Source: Scleromitrula shiraiana
Lineage: Eukaryota; Ascomycota; Leotiomycetes; Helotiales; Sclerotiniaceae
Length of the DNA: 64,000 nucleotides
Reading direction: 5' to 3'
Assembly (NCBI GenBank): GCA_028455995.1
Contig: JABELC010000006.1
Coordinates: 1,302,001 to 1,366,000 of the forward strand
Each line of letters starts with the position of its first letter. Position 1 is the stretch's first letter. A program made the position numbers and the translations under genes. The notes below the pieces were generated by a model that saw only the letters and a list, made by a program, of their open reading frames with translations, made no database searches and had not been told where the DNA came from. Positions 46,942 through 57,915 of the stretch are shown here, one piece after another.

Positions 46942-49900
46942 TTAATCTACCTTGTCACTACCACCAGCCGCACGAAGCCTGTTTTTGCCTTTGGCCAATA
47001 AACCTTTACCTGCCTTTCCGGCTTTACCACCAAATACTCCAGCCGAATGAAGGAATTCTTTGCCTTTTGCTTGGACTTGATGTGTTGTCAGTTTTCCAAC
47101 AGCTGGTGAAAAGCCTTGCTGTGTACCAGCTGGCACATTTGGTCCAGGTCGCGAGGTTGAATTCGATGTTTGTGATGGAGAGCTAGCATTGAGGTATTGT
47201 TGATAGTATGGTGCTTGTGATGAACCAGGCCCCAGGCTTTTTGTATGCCTAGATCTCATCGTTCCAGTTAAGACGTTTGATCCAAAACCTCCATAAGATG
47301 CAGTGACGTTCGCGTGTTCAGGCTCTTGTGCTTGGATTGCAAGAATCCATTCATGAAGACCGGAATCCATAGAAGCGAAACGTTCTCGGGTCTCATTGAA
47401 CGTGCGGACTCTTTGTTGTACATCCTGAATAGTGACAATTTCCTTGAAAGAAAGAATTTTTGCTGTAGCCGGTGTTCGGGGAGTAGGTGAGGGTGAAGTT
47501 TCGCGTTGTGCTGATGTAACAGGTACACTCGATGGAGAGTGTGGATTCGAACCTAACGGATCAACGGGGTAGTTCAAAAATGATTCATAAGCCGGATGTT
47601 CATCTACAGAAGGAGTAGGAAAGTTTGGATATGACGATGATGATTCTCGTTTATTCTCTCCGTCCGCTAAAGATATATTAACAGTAGGTGGAGAGTCAAG
47701 AGAATTGGTGCCGATAGCACTTTCGGGTAAAACAGTAGAATTTCTCTCGTTGTGTTGAGGTTCTTCTAATACTTCTTTCTCAACATAAGGCTCCGTATCA
47801 GGTGTAACCTGCTGAAGCTCTTCATGAGAGTCTTGCACATTCTCTACAGGATGTTCGATTGTAGCCTCCTGGGACTCGGGTTCGATAGTGGCTTTAGGTA
47901 TAGATTCTGTACTCTTTTCCCATGAGAAGCGAGTCGCTAATGCTGGACGAAGTTGCTGGGACATCCTGTGGGAGCTAAGTGGTCGTATTGGCTCAATATC
48001 AGGTTGTAACGATGAGTTGATGTCAATCTTCGGGGGAGACGATGTGGTTGCCAGAGGAGAAGTGTTTCCTTCATCTGTTGTATCACCCCAATAATCATCG
48101 TAAACATCTGTTAGATAAGAACTCTCACGCGCTTGACCAGTGTGAGTGGGATCCGGTTGTTCATGCAAGCTGTTCCGATATAACCCTGCCTGCGAAGGAC
48201 GAGGAGACAGACTTTGGACTATCTCTTTGCTAAGCTTATCATTCTCTTCTTCAGGTTGTCCATCGTAATGACTTAGGGTTGTTTGAACCACAGGTAGCTC
48301 AATTGACGGTTGTATGCTGTTCCCTCCCACTGATTTATCTTCATTCGAGATGTCCTGCTCGGAATTTGCATTGCTCGAATCTATAACAGGAGTGTTCTGA
48401 ATTGATGAATTAAGTGGAACATCAGTACGCAATTGAAGTTCGGGAGACACTCTATCAAGAGTTGAAATAAGACGTGGATCCGGTGTCTGAGTAGAGTACA
48501 AATTCCCACTAGGAGCCATTGCCAGATCGGAAGAGGCCAAGGAATCGTTGATACCAAGTGCTATGGTAGCTGCTTCCAAAGACGATTGTGGTAAAGCATG
48601 CCTGGCGGTGGTAGGTGCCAAATCCTCAGATTCATCGTTGACTTTATGTGGACTGTGAGAGCGAGACCGTTCCGCTGGGAAAGTGCTTGTGCTTCGAGTG
48701 GTTGCATACGATTGCCATCCTCCGGGTAACTGAGGACGAAAACTAGCATCCCTTTCCAACACTGGCCGAGGACTCTCAGTTGGTGCATCGACTTTCTCAA
48801 GTTCAGATGTAGGAGAACCGGAAGATATCCAGGCATGTTCACCCATCGATATTCTCTTCGCTTTCCCAAGATCGGGTGTTCTTGCTGGACTATTTCCCGG
48901 GCTTGGTGTACTTATATCTCGACGATGACCAGGAATAAAGTTTGGAGGCAGTGGCTCTTCGACCTCATCAGCTACATCGTGAGAAGCTTTCTGTGAAGGT
49001 GAAGCTGGTTCTGCAACTTCGATGATAGCAGGTGTTGATCTTTCCCGACCTCGACTTTCCGGCATTGCACTACTGGGTACTCTACTCATAATAGGGCTAA
49101 TCCCACTGGTACTCTCGCTATCAGATCTTTTCATATCACTTCCGGTTACGGAAGCCGGTGTAGGAGGGACCGAATTATCACTTTTCCTATCAAAAGCTTG
49201 ATGAACGACGGACCTAAAACCGACAGATGGTTGACTGTGAAGGCTAACATCTTCCAAAGATTCTGTTTCTGTCGATGGAGTAGCTTCCTGTATCTCTTCA
49301 GCTTTGACTGGGTTCTCTGATTCCGATTTCGATGGCGAGAAGAAATCCATTCCAAATCCAGATAATCGCTTTAAGTCAGGAAATTTAGGACTCATAAAAT
49401 TTGTCTTTGAATTGTTCGCATCTAGTATTGGTGATGTCTTCTCAACGGGTGAGTTGGAGGTCTCCTGGTCTGGCGTGGTTATTTTATCAGCGTTAAATCC
49501 TTCAAAACCATATTCACTTTTCCTCTCATGGACTGGTTCCAGTATTGGCATTAAACGTCTACTCGAATCAGAACTTTCTTCGAAACTAAGTCTCCGACGG
49601 CTACTAGGTCCTAAGCTATCATAACTGGACCTTTCACGGATTCCTCCTTGGCCTGGAGATTGCGATCTGTCACTCAACTTGCCTAATGAGTCCATGCTAG
49701 GTCTACTTGAATCTAGGGATGCGCGTTCTCGCTCCTGTTTTTCCTCTTCGACTCGACGGTATATATCCGCAGGTCTAATGAACGGTAAAGGTTTAATATT
49801 TGACGCACCTGGGGTTGTTGTCGACTTAGTAGTGGTTCCAGGAGGAGACGAACGACGGGAATTAATGTTTAATGACTTGGTTCGGGGAGTATCCTGTGCA

Positions 49901-50673
49901 CGTTGGTCGTTTGAAGGAGAATTAGAATGCATCACACTCAGACTACTCTTTCGCACGGGGAATTTCGCAGACGGGGCATCCGTAGCGATCGGCGTGGCGG
50001 GGGAAGGCGATGCTCGCATGCTCAGTGGGGCAGGAACAGCAGAAGGCGAGAAATCCCTCGAAGTTTCAAAATCGCTCATGGTATTCGTAGAACCGATCGA
50101 CATGGTCGAAGAGTCGTTGGTGTTAGTGCGGGTTGGTTGAATCGTCTGATAAACATCGCCATAACTTGGGTCGGGTTGGGGTAGATTGCTAGGTAGTGAG
50201 GGTTTTTGTAATCCTGTTGGCGCGGATGGTTGAGTAGATATTGATAGAGAAGGAGGGCTACTCGGATCGATAATATTGCGTGGGCTCTTTACCATTTGTG
50301 AAAATCTTGTCGCGGGTCCTGCGCTGGAACCAGAAATAGGAGCTGTCGCAGTACGTGGAGGTGGTGGGGATGTAGTATTTGAGAAATGGCGCTTCTCGTC
50401 ATCCGCTTCAAAAGAATTGGAACGAGCTCTATTGAATGCGCTTCCACTAGATACTGATGGTAGATTGCCATATGTCTTTTTACTTCGATCTGAAGATTGT
50501 TCTGGTTCTGGTTCATATCCATAATCGCCATATTCATCGTCATCTCCCCAATCATCCCCTCCATAATCTATCTTTTTCGCCTCGGTCCATTTTTTCGTCT
50601 TTTGTCGATTTACATTCGCTCGATACGATATGGGAGTATTAGATCCAGTAGACATCGGGTTCCTGTGAATCAT
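46942..50673 (-). CDS. Large disordered protein with conserved ends, unknown function
   Basis: Open for 1243 codons. The Met at 50655 (MSTGSNTP) is a better start than 50673, whose first codons (ATGATTCACAG) could be the end of a leader intron. The N-terminus has a distinctive Trp/Asp/Tyr patch, KKWTEAKKIDYGGDDWGDDD, then ~1000 residues of Ser/Pro-rich disorder. A predicted helix follows near the end (TIQDVQQRVRTFNETRERFA then DSGLHEWILAIQAQ), and finally a Gly/Lys/Ala tail (GKAGKAGKGLLAKGKNRLR). The ordered N- and C-terminal patches look functional and may be binding modules joined by a tether. I do not recognise the family. Only ~240 bp separates it from the next disordered gene downstream. 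Confidence 0.87.
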   Translation of the reverse strand: MIHRNPMSTGSNTPISYRANVNRQKTKKWTEAKKIDYGGDDWGDDDEYGDYGYEPEPEQSSDRSKKTYGNLPSVSSGSAFNRARSNSFEADDEKRHFSNTTSPPPPRTATAPISGSSAGPATRFSQMVKSPRNIIDPSSPPSLSISTQPSAPTGLQKPSLPSNLPQPDPSYGDVYQTIQPTRTNTNDSSTMSIGSTNTMSDFETSRDFSPSAVPAPLSMRASPSPATPIATDAPSAKFPVRKSSLSVMHSNSPSNDQRAQDTPRTKSLNINSRRSSPPGTTTKSTTTPGASNIKPLPFIRPADIYRRVEEEKQERERASLDSSRPSMDSLGKLSDRSQSPGQGGIRERSSYDSLGPSSRRRLSFEESSDSSRRLMPILEPVHERKSEYGFEGFNADKITTPDQETSNSPVEKTSPILDANNSKTNFMSPKFPDLKRLSGFGMDFFSPSKSESENPVKAEEIQEATPSTETESLEDVSLHSQPSVGFRSVVHQAFDRKSDNSVPPTPASVTGSDMKRSDSESTSGISPIMSRVPSSAMPESRGRERSTPAIIEVAEPASPSQKASHDVADEVEEPLPPNFIPGHRRDISTPSPGNSPARTPDLGKAKRISMGEHAWISSGSPTSELEKVDAPTESPRPVLERDASFRPQLPGGWQSYATTRSTSTFPAERSRSHSPHKVNDESEDLAPTTARHALPQSSLEAATIALGINDSLASSDLAMAPSGNLYSTQTPDPRLISTLDRVSPELQLRTDVPLNSSIQNTPVIDSSNANSEQDISNEDKSVGGNSIQPSIELPVVQTTLSHYDGQPEEENDKLSKEIVQSLSPRPSQAGLYRNSLHEQPDPTHTGQARESSYLTDVYDDYWGDTTDEGNTSPLATTSSPPKIDINSSLQPDIEPIRPLSSHRMSQQLRPALATRFSWEKSTESIPKATIEPESQEATIEHPVENVQDSHEELQQVTPDTEPYVEKEVLEEPQHNERNSTVLPESAIGTNSLDSPPTVNISLADGENKRESSSSYPNFPTPSVDEHPAYESFLNYPVDPLGSNPHSPSSVPVTSAQRETSPSPTPRTPATAKILSFKEIVTIQDVQQRVRTFNETRERFASMDSGLHEWILAIQAQEPEHANVTASYGGFGSNVLTGTMRSRHTKSLGPGSSQAPYYQQYLNASSPSQTSNSTSRPGPNVPAGTQQGFSPAVGKLTTHQVQAKGKEFLHSAGVFGGKAGKAGKGLLAKGKNRLRAAGGSDKVD

Positions 50674-51001
50674 TTAGTGAAATGATGTATGGAAATACTT
50701 TATATCGTTTGCGGGATTTTCAATCCAAGTTGGTTACAGTAGAGGATTGGAAATCTTACAATAATGACCCATTCCTGTCCGAGGTATTAATATATGGCCT
50801 GGACATATTCAACAACAATGATTAACGGATCGCGATCAACGCGAGAAACATATATGTTTGACCATAAATCCGAAAGGAATGGGAAAAGAAATCAGATAGA
50901 TCTCTTGAGGAAATTATTGACACAAGATGAAATGAGAGGGATTTGAAAGTAGGAATACAAGTAATAATTAAGTAGTAATAAGTAATTACGGTTGATTATC
51001 G

Positions 51002-51062
51002 TGGAAATGGAAATGGAAATGGAAATGGAAATAGAAATGGAAATGGTAATAGTAATAGTAAT
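51002..51062 (+). repeat. GGAAAT hexamer array
   Basis: About eight GGAAAT units grading into TAATAG units. Confidence 0.9.
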
Positions 51063-51284
51063 AATTCTAATAAAATGTTCAGATGAAATGTTGTGTTTGG
51101 CTGAGGTAAGGTAAGGAAGGTTAATAATAATAATAATAATAAGTTAACCGGTTTTAAGAAGGAGGGAGGGAGAACCCTTGAAATGGGGAAAGTAGGCGGG
51201 TAGGCGTAGATACAGATGAAAGGATGATGATGCAATGAAATAAATGAAGAATGATTAATATATTATTGATAAAATAGTGAAACT

Positions 51285-51395
51285 TGAAGATTATTATACA
51301 TATTATTATATATATTATCATACATATTATCATACATATTATCATACATATTATCATACATATTATCATACATATTATCATACATATTATCATAT
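51285..51395 (+). repeat. ATTATCATACAT 12-mer array
   Basis: About eight near-identical 12-bp units, preceded by shorter ATTATTATACAT variants. Both strands stay open (IIIHIIIH / CMIICMII) purely because the period is divisible by three. Confidence 0.92.
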
Positions 51396-51789
51396 TATAT
51401 AAAAGAATTTATGAAAGTATAGTCAAAGCCATCAAACCATTCAATGGATTCCTCGATACTTCCATAAACATACTAGTAGTTATATAATAATTATCCTTGC
51501 CACCTTACTGGTATAACTGGTGATTATTCTTGAAATCTTCAACTCAACTCAACTCAGCCACAATAAAACGTATACACATGTAAACGCCCTTGAATTTTGA
51601 ATAATAGGAATGATTAATGACGAATTAAAATATTCCACTTGATTTTAATTCTAACTTATTAATAACTTATCAATAAAGTTATCAAGGACCTTAAAATAAA
51701 TTGGGGGCTGATATTTAGGAAAATGTGAGCCCTGGAGAAAAAGCACAGCCATATTTTTGACCTTTATAGCCTTTTGTATGTATAGGAAG

Positions 51790-51950
51790 CCTTGGAGATG
51801 GATATGGAGATGGAGATGGATATGTATATGTATATGTATATAGATATAGATATGGATACTTCGTATGGAGATGGAGATAGAGATGGATATGGATATGGAT
51901 ATGGATATGAATATGGATATGCATATGCATATGTATATAGATATGGATCA
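51790..51950 (+). repeat. GATATG/GAGATG hexamer array
   Basis: Imperfect hexamers of the form GGATAT, GGAGAT and GTATAT throughout the interval. Confidence 0.9.
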
Positions 51951-52447
51951 ATTATGGTTGGACGGTTTCAGGCTTAATCCAACAACTGTCCTATACTAGA
52001 TTTCTTACTTCCGTAATCTATTCGACATCATCTATTTTCTCTCTCCTTCCTTACAATCATTTAGATAATTTTCAATACTCACTGTTTTTAATAAAGAATT
52101 TATTCACCGAATTTAAGTCGTTTTCCTACCTATAACTCAAATTTGATTCCGACAACTTGTACTCATAACCTAGATATTATAAAATTAAGTTGGCGCAATT
52201 AATCAATCAATCAATCAATTAACAAAACAACGCGGAGTCAAACCAAAACAACCTTACCTCACTAATAATCCTCAAAATCCTCAACCTCAAAGAAATACAA
52301 TTCTATTTACATACATACCAAAACCCATACCAAATAAACAAAGAAGTTCTATTTCCCGGCTAACCCGCCAATACAAATCTATTATAAACTTTTAATACAC
52401 TATTCCTCGATTTAATACACCAAAATCGAAATTCTTCTGCCACCGCG

Positions 52448-53607
52448 ATGGCTGTCGCATCAATACAAGATAGAACGAATGAGTTCAGATCAGTACTTTT
52501 ACAAGTACAAAAGAGACAAGCATCATCAAAAGTAGGAACTCAAAGACAATCACTTCTCAGCGATTCACAAAAAGCCGCCGCAAATGGCGATGCGAATGGA
52601 AAACCAAGGAGGTCGGAATTTGCGAGGAGGGCGGCGGAAATTGGTAGAGGGATATCAGGAACGATGGAGAAATTACAAAAATTAGCAGAATGTAAGAAGA
52701 ATCCAACCCCAGAAGTCCATTTAGAGAATCCACAGGACAATACTAACAAACCAAACAGTAGCCAAAAGGAAAACCCTCTTCGACGACCGCCCCGTCGAAA
52801 TCAACGAACTAACATTCATAATCAAACAAGACCTCTCCTCCCTCAACCAACAAATCTCCTCTCTCCAAACCCTAACCCGAACACAACACCCAAAGCTCGA
52901 CCAAGAAGGCGAACACAACAAAAACGTCGTCTTCATGCTCCAAGGAACCCTCACAAACGTCTCCTCAAACTTCAAAGACGTCCTCGAGGTCCGCACCAAA
53001 AATATCCAGGCCTCGAGATCCCGCACCGAAAATTTCATCTCAAATGTATCTTCCCATATCGCTCCCCCCAGTATCTCGCAGTCCGCAAGTCCGCTGTACA
53101 ATAATACGCCCACGAGAGGATCGCCCGGACCGGGCCAGGATCTCCTGTCGTTAAATCCGGTCGGTGATCAACAGCTTCTCATGATGGAGGAGGCACAGCC
53201 GCAAAATAGCTACATAAATCAACGAGGCGAAGCCATCGAAGCAATCGAGAGGACAATAAGCGAATTAGGAGGCATATTTGGACAATTAGCAAGTATGGTC
53301 TCGGAACAAAGCGAGATGATTCAGCGCATTGATGCGAATACGGAGGATGTGGTCGATAATGTTCAGGGGGCGCAGAGGGAGTTGTTGAAGTATTGGAGTA
53401 GGGTTTCGGGGAATAGGTGGTTGGTTGCTAAGATGTTTGGGGTTTTGATGATTTTCTTTTTGTGGGTTTCCCTTTCTCTATTCTCTATTCTCTATTCTCT
53501 ATTCTCTATTCTCTTATCTTCTTTTCTTTTCTTTTACTTCCCATTACGTGGTGAGGAATTCATACTAATACACTTTGCATAGATTATGGGTTTTAATAGC
53601 GGCATAG
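52448..53607 (+). CDS. SED5: Syntaxin-5 type Qa-SNARE (Sed5)
   Basis: A cis-Golgi t-SNARE for ER-to-Golgi and intra-Golgi fusion. Three exons (52448-52691, 52759-53461, 53583-53607) give 323 residues. It starts with MAVASIQDRTNEFRSVLLQV, the conserved N-peptide that binds the SM protein Sly1 in this family. Then come the Habc helices (KTLFDDRPVEINELTFIIKQ), a linker, a SNARE motif with the zero-layer Gln in MVSEQSEMIQRIDANTEDVV, and a tail anchor. Reading straight through exon 2 gives a false 38-residue tail. Splicing a GTGGGT donor at 53462 to the CATAG acceptor at 53582 (branch CTAAT at 53565) yields MIFFLLWVLIAA and a stop, the end expected for this family. Intron 1 is 67 bp, intron 2 is 121 bp. 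Confidence 0.95.
53474..53512 (+). repeat. TCTATTC microsatellite inside SED5 intron 2
   Basis: About five units of CTCTATT, lying in the polypyrimidine part of the intron. Confidence 0.85.
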
Positions 53608-54454
53608 AATTTTTCACTGTCCCAGTCTATCACAGCATAACATAACATGACTTAACCTACTTCCATTTCATCTCACTGGACTGGATGGATCGGATTGGAT
53701 TGGATTTGGCATACATGAAACAACATTAACATTAACCATGGAATGTTCAGTGAAAGCATTACATTTGGGAATTGTACCATTATCACTGTAGAAACAGGAA
53801 AGGGACGGGACGGGAAGAGACGAGATGAGACGGGATATGATATACATATATATATATTAATGAAACGCCATACTGCCGCAACGCATGTATGCATGGCTAG
53901 GTTATCTTCTTCTTTACATTCTTCTTTACATTCCACGCCTTCTTTGCTGTTAGTTTCATGATAGATCTTCTTGTAGAATCTGTATAATCATTCGTACGTA
54001 CTAACGATAGCAGTGCTATCATATCAGATCAAAGTGACCAGTGACCATATCTGAAGGAATACGTTACCGTGACTCAAAGTAGATATTTGCAATGCAGAGG
54101 GGGGGGGGGTAGATTACTGAGTGAGTAATTGATGCATGATGCAAACAGATGGAGATGGAGGTATTTATTTGGTGATGAATATGGTTATTCGAGCAGATTT
54201 CTAGTCTACAGTTAGCGTGAGATTATGTGTGTGTGTGTGTGTGGTTTCTACGGCATGGTTCGAGCTTGAGCTTGGGGTTGATCTTGGGCTTGAGGTTGAG
54301 GTTGCTTGTATCGCGTCATTGGGATACGATGGAAGAAAGAATTATCGGGGTTTATTTGAGAGGAGATGGACGAGCGCGAAGAGTGTGCGTGTGCGTGTGC
54401 GGGTGCGGGTGCGTGTGCGTTGGATACGTATAAATAATTGGTATGGGCTTCTGA

Positions 54455-54536
54455 GTGTGTTGTGATGTGTGTGATGTGATGTGATGTGATGATGTGTGTG
54501 ATGTGATGATGTGTGTGATGTGATGTGATGTGATGG
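54455..54536 (+). repeat. GTGATGTGAT array
   Basis: Repeated GTGAT and GATGTGTGT units over ~80 bp. Confidence 0.88.
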
Positions 54537-54992
54537 GTTTACATTGAAGATAAGCATAGATGATAGATGAATGAATAAATGACAGAATGATAAGTAGATA
54601 GAAATACCAGCATCGCGAATAAAACAGAAAGTAGGAAATCTACGTACATAATAGCTATATATAGCTAGAATTTGATTCCCAAATGAGAAAGAAGGCAAGA
54701 AAAGAATGGGAAACGGGATTATGCGTTAGGATAAATAGTACACAGTCTATACTATACATACAATAAATAAATACATAGGGAATCACGATCCATTTATACA
54801 CCCTAACATCACCCTCCGATATGCAACAAAAAGATTCCCCCATCTCATCTATCCTATCCTATCTATCACGTGCATACATAACACACGACACTCGTCCCAT
54901 CCCGGAGTTTTCCCACCTGTGCACCCCGCTCGTCTACAAAAAAAAGAAAAAAAAAAGAATTCCCTTTCTCCCAACCGGGTCAGTCGCAAAAA

Positions 54993-55009
54993 GAAAAAAA
55001 TCAAAAAGA
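54993..55009 (-). terminator. Pol III terminator region of tRNA-Phe
   Basis: Read on the minus strand, a run of five T's and then seven T's lie about 35-50 bp past the tRNA 3' end. Confidence 0.5.
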
Positions 55010-55042
55010 ATGGTTATTCGAAGTGAACTCCGAATCGCAGAA

Positions 55043-55152
55043 TGCGGCTTCTGTGGATCGAACACAGTGCCTCCAGATAATCAGATCTTTGAAGAAGAGA
55101 TTGGATTGAAGTTGACTTCAGTCTGGCGCTCTCCCAAGTGAGCTAAAGCCGC
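55043..55152 (-). tRNA. tRNA-Phe(GAA), intron-containing
   Basis: On the minus strand the acceptor GCGGCTT pairs perfectly with AAGCCGC. The D-arm is GCTC-ACTTGGGA-GAGC, the anticodon stem CCAGA/TCTGG, the anticodon GAA, the variable loop AGGCA, and the T-arm CTGTG-TTCGATC-CACAG. The discriminator is A. A ~37-bp intron starts one base 3' of the anticodon, as in other eukaryotic tRNA-Phe genes. T-rich terminators follow on the minus strand at about 55009-54993. Confidence 0.95.
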
Positions 55153-55394
55153 TTGGGTGTGTTTGGTATGTTTGATGGGAATGGACGTTTTATTGACGTA
55201 TATATCAGGCATCTTCATGGTGGTGGGGTAATATTTGAAGGTCTTGAGACTTAAACCCCACATGAGAATCTCATCAACCTCCGTACACATCAAGAATCTA
55301 AAGATGAATAGTCATACAGTTATTTTGATCCTTATCGGGTAGTTCCCTCATCATTTTAATCATCATATAACATATTCTTTTCATTCAGATCTTC

Positions 55395-55957
55395 TCAGAA
55401 TGTATTTCCACTTATTATCCTGCCAATCTTCTCCCATACCAATCTATTATGAACTGCTCCATAAGCTCGCCCTGGCCTTTGTCGACTTGATCTCTTAACA
55501 ACTCGCCAGCTAAAACCATCCATCTCCTTATGCTTCTTCTTCATATCACTACTTTCTTCATGGACCTTCGATGATAATGTTTCTCGAGCTCTATAGTGCC
55601 AATTTCCACAACACACTCGCCAATCCTAGCAATGCCTCCAAATATGCCCCAATTCCACATGGCGTGGCTAAGGAACGCGAAAATCATGAAGTTGAGGGCA
55701 CGATCTAGTTCCGTCGCCGGCCCATCAAGCCTTACTATATTTTTGTTTTTGGAGATCAGGGACATGAACAATTTTCTTCTTCTAGCAGTTTCAAAAAGCA
55801 TTAATCGGCCACGCTGATAATTGGCGCAAATCTCCTTTAGAACATCCATCACAATTAAGTAGCTTTCGGCACTGTGCTCACTCCGAGTCAGGTGATATTT
55901 TGGTAAGCAAAAGATCATTTTATGGTTATGCATCAGCATATGTCTCCAGTCATACAC
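55395..55957 (-). CDS. Possible small gene, unknown
   Basis: The minus-strand frame 55957-55541 lacks an ATG at its first codon; an internal Met near 55939 starts MLMHNHKMIFCLPKYHL. The product has protein-like content (YLIVMDVLKEICANYQRGRL, then LDGPATELDRALNFMIFAFL) but no family I know. An overlapping frame (55616-55395) continues with HEESSDMKKKHKEMDGFSW, so an intron or a frameshift may link them. Weak. Confidence 0.25.
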
Positions 55958-56113
55958 ATTACCACTTCATGCTGTTGCACTTGCGATAATTGGCTCGATG
56001 ACGAGAACTTGAAAAAACTTCAAATGATAATTTTCTACATGAGGAGGATGCTTGCAATATTTGAGCTCTAATCATTACCACGCCAATCTTCCAGAAAGCC
56101 ACCACTCTTCACC

Positions 56114-56952
56114 ATGAATAATTTGGGGAAGCCAGGGGCCGGAATTATCACCGATGTAATGTCTTATACAGAACGACTATTCCATTATTCTCAGAAAATG
56201 AGTTATGAGGAACCACATTTCCTGGCTTTCCGTGGATTGCAAAGGCTCAACATAGTCCGTCTCCAGAATGAACCAGCAAAGAAAAAGGGTGCTATCCGGA
56301 CGAACATGACTGCTTCTGACGATGACACTCAAGATCTTAGTTTGATTTTGCATCAATATGGTGAGTTCATTTTCAGTCAAACAGTACATGCTCAATTTGT
56401 TAGATGGTAATTCACAAGCTATAAAGCCGATGCTATTCGGGACTATGCTTTTCTCTCTGGTCGTCAAAATATCACCGGGTCTCAAGCACACACAAAACGT
56501 CAAGATCTCACATATGCATTTCATGAAATGGCCTACTTACTAGGTGATCCTTTCAACTCAGCTTATCGACGTCTTCCGGATGAATCACTCATACCAGTTG
56601 ACCCACTAAGAAATGCCCGTCTTCCCCCCCAATTGACCTACACGAAACGCGAGCAATTATTTCGTACAGACGAGTACCTCCAAGGTGCACCACTCCAGCA
56701 AGTCTCCCCCTTTGTGGATAAGCTAGCTCGATTTATGGTCGCCATCGCAGGTGGACTCAGTCTTGTAGTCCCCATGCTCATTATGAGAATGGGGAGAATT
56801 TGACCAAGAGTTTGGTGACAACGAGTGTGGCTGTGGTATTATTTGCTAGGATTACAAGTCTGGTACTTCGAGCAGATAATATGGAAACTGTTGCTGCTAC
56901 TGCGACTTGTGCAGCTGTTCTTGTGGTTTTTGTTGGGACGAGTGGAGGTTAG
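56114..56952 (+). pseudogene. DUF6594-type membrane protein with C-terminal frameshift
   Basis: Exons 56114-56360 and 56427 onward (66-bp intron, GTGAGT...ATAAAG). The N-terminal half has EEPHFLAFRGLQRLNIVRLQ, a helical cytosolic segment, then RQDLTYAFHEMAYL. The end has FMVAIAGGLSLVVPMLIM, the first hydrophobic segment of the family's C-terminal membrane domain. The frame then closes at 56803. The next frame, with no splice site between, continues with ENLTKSLVTTSVAVVLFARI and TATCAAVLVVFVGTSGG to a stop at 56952, exactly the remaining membrane segments expected. A one-base indel near 56780-56800 (G-rich) therefore truncates it. Either a recent pseudogene or a sequence error. Function of the family: unknown. 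Confidence 0.7.
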
Positions 56953-57915
56953 GATTCAAGAAAGAGGGGGGCTCGGAGACTAATGGAAACGAAACTGGAA
57001 AAGCAGTTGTGTAGAATTGTGGAATTCGTGGAGAATCCCATTTGGGAGTGGGAGATGGTATCCACTGATCTTTTGTCCATGGGTTGCTTTATCTGCTCGT
57101 GAGAAATATATGTGGGTGTGATTTTGATATGTCTTGAGGATCAATAATTCATACGTCTGGAAACTAATCTCAATGATATAGCATTTTATGGCGGTCATGC
57201 ATCCAACTTAGTTGGTACCTACTCGATCACAGGGGATTAATAACACTATTTTGAAATATGTACAATCACTAGCATACTCTGTTGGTAGCTAAAGAGCTAG
57301 TTCTAGATTTACCCGCTATGTATTAAATGAGTATAATCAACACCCATTAACATCAATATCAATCTTGCTGTTACCGAGAGCAGTCTGCAAAGTAAATGAT
57401 ACCGGGCAGATTTCATGACTATGAAGAGGGCTTCGCCGACAGACTTGTTATATTGGTGTCAAAACTCTGTATTAGGATATGGCCATTAAAACCGGTGTCT
57501 CTGGTTCTCAAATCAGATATCGTAAGTGGAAACTCCAATTGCGATTAGTTCGTACTGTGATCTTTATATTTTGAAAAACATGGTAGGATGAAAATAATGC
57601 TTAGGCAAAAGAAAATAACTGTATAGGCTGATCTCTGTAATTACATGCCGTGAAGTTATTTTTGCAGCTCGGCATATCGGATTTTACAGGCAAATCATGG
57701 CCATACATGTGTAGGAAAATTTACACGAGTTTCAATACTACACAAGCAAGGATTGGGGATGCTATCGTATTCAGCCTCACCATGCTCACCACTTTTGCTC
57801 CATATCTTTATCCTTTTCATCATTCTTCCTACCTCCACAAAACCTCATTCTATACATTCTCCACTAACCTCTAAACAATCTCTTAAGCATTTATTCTCTT
57901 TCAAAACAAGATAAT
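56953..57915. other. Intergenic, nothing supported
   Basis: Promoter side of the large CorA-tailed gene. Short ORFs at 56.98-57.20 (-) and 57.65-57.87 (+) are unsupported. Confidence 0.5.

Larger units (their letters stand above)
50674..52447. other. Repeat-rich divergent intergenic region
   Basis: Upstream of both the disordered-protein gene (-) and SED5 (+). It holds three hexamer/12-mer arrays listed next, a TAA run near 51.12 kb, and an ATCA run near 52.2 kb. ORFs inside the arrays are artefacts. Confidence 0.75.
53608..55042. other. Repeat-rich spacer between SED5 and tRNA-Phe
   Basis: No supported gene. It holds a poly-G run near 54103, a TG dinucleotide run at about 54225-54243, a GTGATGTGAT array at about 54455-54536, and A-rich tracts near 54940-55010. 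Confidence 0.65.

Noticed and set aside
51154..51487. ORFs with CMII / IIIH repeats on opposite strands
   Set aside because: A 12-bp repeat divisible by three keeps all such frames open.
53462..53582. Extended SED5 tail read from the continuous ORF
   Set aside because: It is intron sequence: the canonical tail anchor is restored by splicing, and the tail is mostly microsatellite.
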